NCBI GenBank assembly: GCA_903772945.1
Contig: CAICTM010000704.1
Span: 1 to 51,931 of the forward strand
Length of the DNA: 51,931 nucleotides
Source of the DNA: Seminavis robusta
Lineage: Eukaryota; Bacillariophyta; Bacillariophyceae; Naviculales; Naviculaceae
Direction: 5' to 3'
Shown here: piece after piece, positions 43,673-51,931 of the stretch
Position numbering within the stretch: position 1 is the stretch's first letter
Layout of the letters: each line of letters begins with the position of its first letter
Position numbers and translations under genes: made by a program
Notes under the pieces: model-generated
What the model was told of the DNA's origin: nothing
What the model saw: only the letters and a program-made list of their open reading frames with translations
Databases searched by the model: none

Positions 43673-44936
43673 GCCGTCGTCATGATGGATGGAAAAGGAT
43701 TGCTGAACGGTAGGAGCGTCATGGTGGAGGTTTACCGGTTGGATAGTGACATTTTTGGGGCAATAGTGGTCGGGGCATAGCTTGGCTTTTGGCTTTCGCT
43801 TTTCGAAATTTATGGAAGAAAATTGACTGGAGTGGTATCGAATGAAATTGTTTCGTGCGTCGAGTGGAGACGTTCCGACTGTTTACCCTCTCTTAACCTT
43901 CCGTTAGACAACAACCCATAGAAACAGCAACAAATTCGATTTTCCATCATCTTCTCATTTACAAATAAGCATACTATTGACATAGAAAGTGGAAGACGGT
44001 GGTTGTAGCTAGTGGATACGGCCTTTGTTGATTGAATCCCACAAATAAGCCACATTCAATCGGTGACATCACACATGGTCGCTGATTGATTTGCCGGAAC
44101 GAACCGAGTACGTTGAATCGTGAAGAACTTTGCTGAGCGTCTCGGAGATGTCATTTTCCAGCCAGAGTTCTTTTCTTATAGTGATTTCCCATGATGTGCG
44201 ATTTTATTTGGTACTATTTTACTGTCTACACGTCATCCTAAGACATCCATCTTTGGAAAAAGCGCAAGGAAAAGAAACCGTCTTGAGAAACCGTTGATTC
44301 TTGCGAAATTTACTATGGAATAAGCAGTGAGATGCAATTCACGACTGATTTTCCGTTAACTCCGGGAACCACATTCGAAACCACTGAAACACATGATGGG
44401 AAGAAAAATTCCTCGTGATTCAACGCTTACATCTCATCCGGCAAAATAACTGTCACGTAGAAAATGTACCAGCTCTACGAGGATATCACCGGACAGATTA
44501 CTGCCAGTAACCACTGAGATCTATTCGGACAGTCCCAGTGAGCTCCCAGTGACAGGAGATTTAACACTTTGGTCTGCTCCTTTGTAAAGAACGCTAGTGG
44601 AAATGCAACGATCTCACCATTTTACGAGGCAGCAATAGGGCTCAGTGCTCTTTGAAAGTCAGTGGGTTCACGGCAAATGCCTGCAGTGCTCCTTCCCTAA
44701 GTCAGTGGCTCATGCCAGACGCCTGAAGATCTTCTTTTAGAAATTTAGTGCTGGAACCGCCAGGTCATCGATCGTACCGGCACACCGAATCTTGTGGATC
44801 TTTTTGCTGACACTCGGCCGTTTCATGCGCACTCGGAGTTGTTTCCTTCTCTGTTTTCCTCACCACTTTTGAAACCTCATTTTTATAAAGTTTGTTGAAA
44901 GATACTGGTACTAGCTAGCTAGCTACCAAGAAGACA
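43673..44936. other. intergenic, no gene supported
   Basis: May contain the right end of the recombinase element. Two imperfect copies of AAGTCAGTGG followed by GC(A/C)(A/G)A(T/C)GCCTG lie near 44656 and 44700. CTAGCTAGCTAG lies near 44910, 25 bp before the next gene. Confidence 0.45.
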
Positions 44937-46698
44937 ATGATGAAGCTCTCTCCTCTTTGTGTGGCCGTCGCCTTGATCTCTGTCAGCAGCCTTGTGAATG
45001 CTCAGTGTAGCACCACGGACAGTGGTGCTTGCAAGTGGGAACCGTGAGTTTTCACTTGCCTCAACTACCAAAACTCCATTTTTGTCCTTACTAACTCTGT
45101 ATATTGTGTTATGCTATCTAACCAATATCTAGATTCAACCCAGTGGCTTGTGGACCTGACAGGGCTTGCTCCTACGACAATTTCTGCTTGGCCCAGGAAA
45201 ATGGGTACGATGTCAGCACTGACTGTTGCCAAGCACCTCAACCATCCGGCTGTGAGTACCTTAGTTTCAAGATATTTTCAATTGTTTCAAGATACTTGAA
45301 AGTTGTTTCAAGATGCTTTCAAGCTCCACCTTACTAGCTAGCTAGCTAGCTTGGTGGTTGAAAGTGGCCTATTGGAAAAATGACATCTCATGTTGTGATT
45401 TTTGTTTTTGTTTTCCTCGCTTTCAGGCACCTTTGAGTTTGCCCCCGTCATCTGTGGAGATCTGCAGTGTGAATACTCCAATTCTTGTGTGGCCGGCCTA
45501 GCTGGGTACAACAGTGGCCAGTGTCAACCTGCCCCCCCTGAATGTCCTACTGGAACTGCTGACTGCTCAGGATCTCCCTCCAATCCCTTCAAGTGTGGCC
45601 CTGCCAAAGACTGCCAATATGATACCATTTGCGACGCTGAATCTGCAGGTTGGAATTTGGATGTGGATTGCTGCCAAGATGTTCGCACGGTTACCGCTTG
45701 TCCCGCCATTTTGGCTCCAGTTTCTTGTGGACCGCCACACAAACAATGTCCCTACAATACCCAGTGCGAAGCTGACTCTGCCGGATACAATTCCAATATT
45801 TGCTGCCCTGCTCCCTTGGGAAATTCCGTTTGTGCTGCCATCTCGGAACCCGTCGAATGTGGAGATTTGCCTTGTTCATACCCCAGTATGTGCGTCGCCA
45901 TGGATGCCGGATTTTCCAACGAGGAGTGCTGCCCTGTACCACAAGGAGCCTGCACGCAGGAAAATGCACCCGTCAAATGTGGAACCTGTGATTATTCCAA
46001 CCAAGGATGCGCCGATTTGGCCGGTACGTACTCTACCACACCACAGTACACGATCTTCTCTGTCGAAAACAACAATCTCCTTACTATTGATTTCCATTAT
46101 TATTTTTTTCTCGTATTGCAGGATTCAGCAGCGACCAATGCTGCAACCAACCGTTGGATCCTACGGCAGTCTGCCCGAGCGATTTCAAACCCGTTGCTTG
46201 CAGCACTGCCAACTGCATCTACGATAATGGTATGACCAAAATCGTTGTTTACAATCGTGTTCCTGCAAGAGGTATTCTTGTGGTTTTCGTTCTCGGTCTT
46301 GGCACTCACCAAAAATCATTTGCAAATCCTCCACAGAATGCATTGCCAGTGAGGCTGGATTTGACCCCAACAGTTGCGTCGTTGTTCCTCAGTCGGCAGG
46401 CACATCTGTTGCGGACGGGGACGCGGATGATGGTGCCGAAGATGGAGCTGATGAATTGATGCCTGTTACAAATGCTACTGATACCGACGGAGACGACACA
46501 GACGGAGACAATGACACCGACGGAGACAATGACACGGACGGAGACAATGACACCGTTGGCGACAATGACACTGACGGAGACAATGACACTGATGGAGATT
46601 CGGACGGAGATCGACAGCCTCTGCAGAGTTCCGGCGTGGACATGCTGTCATCGGCACTTGGCTCGTTCATGGCTGTTGCAGGCTTCCTCTTCGCTTGA
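44937..46698 (+). CDS. secreted cysteine-module protein with acidic stalk and C-terminal hydrophobic tail
   Basis: Five exons are inferred: 44937-45043, 45133-45251, 45427-46023, 46122-46229 and 46337-46698, all with GT-AG introns of 89-175 nt that keep the frame. The product is 430 residues. Signal peptide: MMKLSPLCVAVALISVSSLV. Seven modules of about 40 residues follow, of the form P-V-x-C-G-x(3,4)-C-x-Y-x(3)-C-x-A-x(2)-A-G-[FYW]-x(5,7)-C-C. Then comes an acidic stalk of TDGDND repeats (six or more) and a final hydrophobic tail (LGSFMAVAGFLFA) that looks like a GPI-anchor signal. It is likely a cell-surface or frustule-associated protein; calcium binding by the Asp-rich stalk is inference. 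I do not know a named family. Confidence 0.82.
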
Positions 46699-48091
46699 AT
46701 TTGACTTCCAACTTGAGTTTGCCTGACTTGGAAGATTTGGCTGGCTGCTAAATGGAATGTGGTTGTGGCCTGTTGCCCGAACCGTACAAAAGGAAACGTA
46801 GTGTCCAAAATGTTTTGTGTTGGAATTTGATTGCCGTAACACGCTAAGGCTCCTTAACATCTCTTGCTTCGAACTTGGCTGACTGCGCAATAGTTGAGCT
46901 GTCGCTATAAACAAGCAACTGCATCAAGGAATGGGCTTGGTCTACCGACGTCGGAGACGAAAGGGCTACGTGCAAGGAGCACGAGTTCAGTCGTCCGGGT
47001 ATCTGCAGTTCAGTATTTCTTGGCGCTTATTTCTGTGGAGCTTCCGTGTTTGCTTGCAGCCCCTGGCGTTGCAACTACACGTGGTGCCCTAGTCTCTGTT
47101 TTCGTATTCGAGCTTCCTTCCTTGATTGGGCACTCTCCCCCCGCTATCAGATTCTAGCCAATGATTGGAGCGATCAACGTCGCGAATGCATGCTCATCCC
47201 TTTGCTTCACTCAGCACCCCCCGAGCCCCACGCAAAATCAACCATTGCCAGCCGTACGTTGACTTGATTCGATTCCACAACTGGTGCGCCAGATTGAAGT
47301 CCACGACGATGAAAGCAACAGGCACCAGCAACATCACTGGCCTTCGTAGGAGGAACTAAAAGGGGAAGATATTACAGTTGTTGTCCGCAGACCTCTCTGC
47401 ATGGAGCTCCTTCCTGTCTTGAGCCCGGAAATGAAACAAAATGAGCACAATGTTTCGTGAGACGTGGGACTGAGAACTCGAGTGTTCCTTGCGACACAAT
47501 TCATTCTCCATTTTCACAAGGGTGCTGTTGGCAATTTCTGTGAGTCGCAGTTTCAGTTAAATGACGTATAACTGGAGTCTGAGTATTCACGTATTCACCA
47601 CAGTACAGCAGCTCGGAGGCTTGAGGTCCCAGTAAATAGTAGGTACACTGCATGGGTATGACATACATGTATGATGTATGTATCATATGCATACGGTACT
47701 TCCGATCAATACTACTAGTACAATGTCATGTACGTTCAAAGCCCTGTACAGTTAACGCTCGCTTATATTTATAATCTTATATTTATTCGCTCTATAATAT
47801 TTATTATATCTCGAGTTCCCCCCCCCAGTCACGAGTGACCCCCCCCAGTCACGAGTAGCACGATGACCGTATGACGTCAGTACACCCTTCGCAAATCTCG
47901 TACAGCAAAACAATCGCTCGCAATCCATCGCAAACGTCCAATTCGACAGAGACATACGTGTAAATGCCAATGCATGCCAATGCATGCCGATGAGGTGCCG
48001 ATGGGAGTTCGCTTGCCTGTCCATTCTCTGCCAGTCCGCGCAAATCTTCGTTCGTGGGGTTTTTCATGGTGTTTCGCGAGATTTGCGCAGA
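46699..48091. other. intergenic, no gene supported
   Basis: Contains an AT-rich stretch (about 47757-47810) and two copies of CCCCCAGTCACGAGT, at about 47823 and 47845. No gene recognised. Confidence 0.5.
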
Positions 48092-48379
48092 ATGGCAGAA
48101 GGAGACAAAAACAATTCTCTGAGCAACAAACAAGTGCAAGCAAACCATAACAATTCCTCCAATCCGACTAGACCAACATGAACGGCGCCATAACATGAAC
48201 GGCGCCGATTCAACCGCACGAAGAAGAAAGGAGCGAAGAGGGGACCGAAAGCAGGTTCAAAGAACGATGTAGCCAAGGCGAAGAACAGATCTGACTGGTA
48301 CAAGGCCTGCCATTCCTTTCGTACAGAGTTCAAGCACATGCAAGCCAAGTCGTTCAAGGGCTGGCAAACGCAAACGTGA
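48092..48379 (+). pseudogene. small basic ORF remnant, interrupted
   Basis: The frame from ATG 48092 (MAEGDKNNSLSNKQVQANHN) hits stops at 48179-48181 and 48191-48193. It then continues in the same frame as ERRRFNRTKKKGAKRGPKAG and on to NRSDWYKACHSFRTEFKHMQ, ending at 48379. The stops lie in a 17-bp tandem duplication (ACATGAACGGCGCC twice, near 48176 and 48193). The downstream part has strong coding character (basic linker, then an aromatic-rich helix). It may be the start of a decayed transposon protein or a broken host gene. Family not recognised. Confidence 0.4.
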
Positions 48380-48833
48380 TGACACTCTCCACTCGTTCTT
48401 TACTAGTGGTTAGTAGCAGTAACGCTCTATATTTAGACACACTGTTATATTTACTGGATTCCTGAATCCCCCCCTGTATATATATCTGAATGTTGACTGT
48501 ACCATTGAATAGATAATGATGCAATTGCACATCCACATCGCCTTGTCCGTGGAGCATTTTTTCACTCTTTAACTGATGTAAATATTTTTGGGCGCAGGGA
48601 GTGGCCTGTGTCTGGACGGGATAGGGTTTCTGATTGGCCAGACTATTGTGTGCAGTGCTCAAGGCTTCTGCGAGATCGGGTGGTTCGGGGGAGGAGGCTA
48701 TCAGAGGAATGCCTTGTCGATTCACCATCACCATCAATAGAAGCAACACCACAACCAGGAGTTTTCCCAATTGGCCCTTCCCATTCCTTCCCAAGGAGGA
48801 TACAGGAGTTCTGCTGCTTGGTAACAAGGCCAT
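48354..48833 (-). CDS. small hypothetical membrane-anchored protein
   Basis: The frame from ATG 48833 encodes 159 residues: a basic start, a hydrophobic span LLVVVLLLLMVMV near residue 25, then a hydrophilic part (PEPPDLAEALSTAHNSLANQ). The last third has little coding character, so the real end or an intron may lie earlier. No family recognised. It overlaps the end of the remnant on the other strand by 26 bp. Weakly supported. Confidence 0.35.
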   Translation of the reverse strand: MALLPSSRTPVSSLGRNGKGQLGKLLVVVLLLLMVMVNRQGIPLIASSPEPPDLAEALSTAHNSLANQKPYPVQTQATPCAQKYLHQLKSEKMLHGQGDVDVQLHHYLFNGTVNIQIYIQGGIQESSKYNSVSKYRALLLLTTSKERVESVITFAFASP

Positions 48834-49626
48834 TACTAGATCTATTCCTTGTTGCTTACTCTGAGTACAGTCGTAGTCGATGTGGTGCTTCTGAATGATG
48901 ATCAACTTTTGACCATCCAGAGGTGGGAGAAATACAGAGATCGTGTACTAGCTAGTAGGCGTAGTCGGGGATGCAACGGGGGTAACTTCTGTACCGTGTT
49001 ATTGAGTATCGAGCAGGCTGGCTGACGTCACGTGATCGAGTTCGTGGCTCTGTCCGAAAAAAGGCATAAAAACGTACCGGTGGTACTAGTTACCTTTACC
49101 GTAGTACCTACCCTCTATCAAGATGATGTTATTATCTCCTCTTTACAGCGGCTACTCCTCTTTCATGACTACTACTACACCACCACCATGACAGGATCCT
49201 CTTGTTTGGATTGGCTGGAAACAGCGACAGCGGCAGCAAGTCGAGCGACGGATTGCTTCCTTTTCCACGGAGTGACTCGACTCCTCTTTCACGGAGCGAT
49301 CGAAAGCGACGCCTCTACCGCTAATCCAACAGCAAGCAAAGCCTCGACAATGGCACTGGCTGGAAACCACCGACGGCAACGAGCTCCTTCGTTCGACGGA
49401 TCGATCGATGACTCGACCATGACGCCATCGACCTGACGCCAACTACGCGAAGGCTCATTCCAATGATGAAAAACATGAAATCTGCTCATTTTTTATTCGT
49501 CAAGCCAACAATTCAATTCCCTTTAAATGTTTGGGATGGGTGCTCCAGTCATCATGCGATTCATCATTCCTTCCATTCATTTACATGGCTCTACAGTGTT
49601 GATTATCAATATTGCATTCTTGTGAT
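48834..49626. other. intergenic, no gene supported
   Basis: Plus-strand frame 49032-49436 is open (MTGSSCLDWLETATAAASR...) but not recognised and has no flanking support. Confidence 0.4.
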
Positions 49627-50480
49627 CTACCTCTTCTGCTCTAGACTTGCGCTTGCTATGACGCTCAGTGGCGCCATGCTGCCTTGGGGAGTGCTGCAAT
49701 CAGTAAGGATGCCAGTCGAGTCGAGAAGCAAACGTGTTTTTTGAAGAGCGGATAGCTTCTTCTCGACGCCTCTTGCCCTCAGTACTTCCCACGCCTTCTC
49801 GACCAGCGCTCGATCAAGCAACTCCTTGGAAATAGAAAGGCTCGAGAACAATACGTGAATATTACCATGATGAAATGGGTGTTCGTGGTTGGAAGAGGCA
49901 GCAAAAAACTCATCGAGGTGAAAGAGCAGGCGCAGTTCTTCGCATGATTCCTGGTCAATTCCTTGCAAGAAGTCTCGATGAGACTCGACTATCAACACAC
50001 AGCTCGAGATCTCGTTCTTCGTCGACGGGGATCTGGCTATCAGGCTGAAGTCAGAACTGCCCGATGTTTCAACCAGAGCGCGGAGTAACGACATTTCCTG
50101 ACATGTATGTCGCCTAGTTTCAAGCCCTTCTGAAAGTAGGTTATCAAGTCTGGGCAGTCGGCGGGCGACATCAAGTGGACGGAGGTACAATGGCTTGGCT
50201 CCACCCATCCTCGCTCAAATTCAAGCTCCAAGCTGTAGTCAGCGAGAAACTCGTCAATCAGAGGCCGATCAACGTTCGCCAGAATACAGGCGACTGCCTT
50301 GTCGCCCGCTGGCATCAGTTGATAACGCTTCATGAGAAAGCTGCTTGGGCGCGGGAAGACGACGTTGAAGTAGTGTCGATTGACTCTGTATTCTTCGCCG
50401 GGGAACAACGACTTGAGAGAAAGTTCCAAGTGCGCTGCAAGTTCTAGATTGGACCTGACAATTTGCACGAGCAGCTTGGC
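49627..50480 (-). pseudogene. PLP-dependent decarboxylase-like C-terminal fragment
   Basis: The minus-strand frame below 50480 reads DAKLLVQIVRSN...FNVVFPRPSSFLMKRYQL then ACILANVDRPLIDEFLAD. This resembles the C-terminal domain of group II pyridoxal-phosphate decarboxylases of the histidine/serine decarboxylase type (NTVVFPRPS, then a Val/His-Thr-x-x-x-hydrophobic-x-x-Phe-Leu-x-Asp end). A 107-nt GT-AG intron at 50204-50098 joins W to EMSLLRALVETSGSSDF and continues to the stop at 49627. That C-terminal 156-residue part is unrecognised. There is a stop just upstream of DAKLL and no ATG at the start. The pyridoxal-binding Lys domain was not found on this strand, so it is probably 5'-truncated. 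An undetected upstream intron is the alternative. Confidence 0.45.
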
Positions 50481-50561
50481 ATCTTAGTGCAAGCCGTATC
50501 GCCTCACTACCTTGTTGAAGACAATAGGGAGGCATTGCAATCCTATACTGGGCAACCAACC

Positions 50562-50969
50562 ATGACAGCGCGCAATCGATCTTCTTTACCACAGTCTACT
50601 CTGGCTGCTTCGGTAGACCAATCTACGGCAGGCAGCTCCAGAAGGGGTTCCAGCAAAGAGCACGGGGGGCGCCTCCTGTCTCGGATGCAACTCGTTTCTG
50701 CCGCCACTGTTCAGCCAGGAGAAGAGTTTTTGGAGAGCTACATGGAGATGAATGAAATGAACATCTTTCGCAGTCATGAGAACTTGAGGGGTCTGGATCA
50801 ACGCAGCATGGCCAGTTATGAAAAGCTCAAGAAAGAAATCCAGGATAGTCCTGAAAAGGTGGGCTCCTTGGATCCTCGCGTGAGTATCTTTTGGCAGTGG
50901 ACTTTGATTCTGAAAAGCTGGGATAGGGAACTGTTCTATGGCTATGGCAAAGGAGATCAGCCATCCTAA
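50562..50969 (+). CDS. small hypothetical protein
   Basis: The frame from ATG 50562 (MTARNRSSLPQSTLAASVDQ) encodes 135 residues. The N-terminal 45 are Ser-rich and basic. The rest is helical and acidic (EEFLESYMEMNEMNIFRSHE, LRGLDQRSMASYEKLKKEIQ) and ends FYGYGKGDQPS. Amino-acid content supports a real gene. No family recognised. It is divergent from the decarboxylase-like fragment, 80 bp away. Confidence 0.5.
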   Translation: MTARNRSSLPQSTLAASVDQSTAGSSRRGSSKEHGGRLLSRMQLVSAATVQPGEEFLESYMEMNEMNIFRSHENLRGLDQRSMASYEKLKKEIQDSPEKVGSLDPRVSIFWQWTLILKSWDRELFYGYGKGDQPS

Positions 50970-51931
50970 CTCAAATGTTCAGTGTGGATGGTACACCACA
51001 GTAATCAAATCGCAATGAAGGCACCCCTTTTGCCTGAGCCCCCTGCCGCCTTCCCGGCTGAAAAAATGAATGATACAGCATCCCATGGAATACGTTGGCT
51101 ACAGTACAGTACATGTACTGTGCAATAATTGTACCGTCCACGGCCCAACACCACGAGCATCCACAAGAACGACGACGCAATCTCCTGTAACGAGTACGGT
51201 ACGGTAGGCTGCTGGCTGGCTACTAGCTAGTGACATCCATAAGTTCACAAAAGTTTCAACAAACTTCCTGCAACACCCTACTAGCTAGCACATGTGTTCC
51301 ACACGGCAGCAGACACTGTTCCACGCGGGCAATAAACTGAGACTATGCTCCAGTGACGCCGTGTGTTTGCAAATGTGTCGATGGATTCATCACGACGCCT
51401 TATCACAGGCTTGTTGTTTTGCTAAAATCGTATGCTTGGAAACCTGTCAGCACACAAAAATTGAGGCGCAACAGCTGGCTCAAGAGGCAATGGAAGCTCC
51501 GACGAATGTTGATGCCCAATGCAAAACATTGGAAAGTAGCAACGCAGCCGGCACCTGGATCGTACCAGTAGCTAGGTTTCGCCCAACTCCTATTCAGAAT
51601 CCAGAGTGGCTGTGCGTCCTTAAGCTATCAAATCTATCCCGCCATGATTGCATCCAAGCTGACTTCCTAGATTACAGAAGGCAGAAAAAGGCCATTGAGA
51701 AGCTGCACAGATTGATTTTTGTGAGTCAGACACTTGGTGATGAACTAAAAACAGCTCGCTGGAAAAGAAAAACATGAATACATAAATAATCGGATGAGTG
51801 AATGTGAGTGGCACATTGGGTTCAGAGAGGCTTGGATTCTATTACTAACAAATAACACGGAGGAAAGTCGGCCAGGCACACTCTAGTTTTTTATATAGCT
51901 AAATAAATCTCACTAAGACATCAACTTCAAC
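50970..51931. other. window end, weak open frame only
   Basis: A plus-strand frame at 51292-51777 (ending LKTARWKRKT) is open for 161 codons, with some coding-like content in its second half (QAMEAPTN, RHDCIQADFLDYRRQKKAIE). It has no recognised family. CTAG palindromes lie near 51225 and 51282. Confidence 0.35.

Noticed and set aside
46389..46808. Minus-strand Ser/Pro/Val repeat frame
   Set aside because: It is the antisense of the TDGDND stalk, which is in frame with the spliced cysteine-module gene.
47820..47860. CRISPR-like or satellite array from the CCCCCAGTCACGAGT copies
   Set aside because: Only two copies, directly adjacent, in eukaryotic-type DNA; a simple tandem duplication.

Overview
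The window looks like nuclear DNA of a diatom, probably a pennate species; Seminavis robusta is one guess from general resemblance and is not demonstrated. The evidence is: short GT-AG introns (79 to 152 nt) in most genes; a plastid-targeted protein with a Ser-Ala-Phe cleavage motif; two genes carrying the CGRGGH...HPGN domain that I know as DUF6824 from diatoms; a multi-membrane-span protein with EGF-like modules of a kind common in diatoms; and a prolyl 4-hydroxylase with an ShK-type cysteine module. Intergenic DNA is packed with short palindromes (CTAG/GCTAGC runs, ACCGGT, GGTACC). No rRNA, tRNA or CRISPR was seen.

Layout. 1-1.7 kb: a frame-broken gag-like retroelement remnant on the minus strand with a long hairpin upstream of it. 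4.0-5.5 kb: a membrane-anchored alpha/beta hydrolase of the isoprenylcysteine methylesterase type. 8.2-15.1 kb: two DUF6824-type genes around an ankyrin-repeat gene. 16.6-26.3 kb: a housekeeping-like block with a PUB-domain protein, a plastid SET-domain methyltransferase of the Rubisco LSMT type, a Golgi-type glycosyltransferase resembling chondroitin GalNAc transferases, a prolyl 4-hydroxylase and a large EGF-type membrane protein.

26.8-33.5 kb: a segmental duplication of about 1 kb. Each copy carries a PAQR/hemolysin III-like membrane protein gene, identical over its first 205 residues. Between the copies lie two terminal-inverted-repeat elements without coding capacity, one of them filled with about 18 copies of a CGTCTCCTA motif, and a secreted cysteine-rich protein. 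34.2-39.5 kb: a low-complexity secreted protein and a class C GPCR-like receptor with a large ectodomain. 41.1-43.7 kb: a Crypton-type tyrosine recombinase with an intact catalytic pattern but several frame breaks. 44.9-46.7 kb: a five-exon secreted protein with seven cysteine modules and an acidic Asp-rich stalk ending in a hydrophobic tail. 48-51 kb: an ORF remnant, a fragment resembling the C-terminal part of PLP-dependent decarboxylases, and small hypothetical genes.

The genes do not form an operon or one pathway. Several products fit the secretory route (hydroxylase, glycosyltransferase, cysteine-rich and EGF proteins, receptor), but a shared role is only inference. Splice sites were chosen by hand from GT-AG signals and frame continuity. 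No database search was run.
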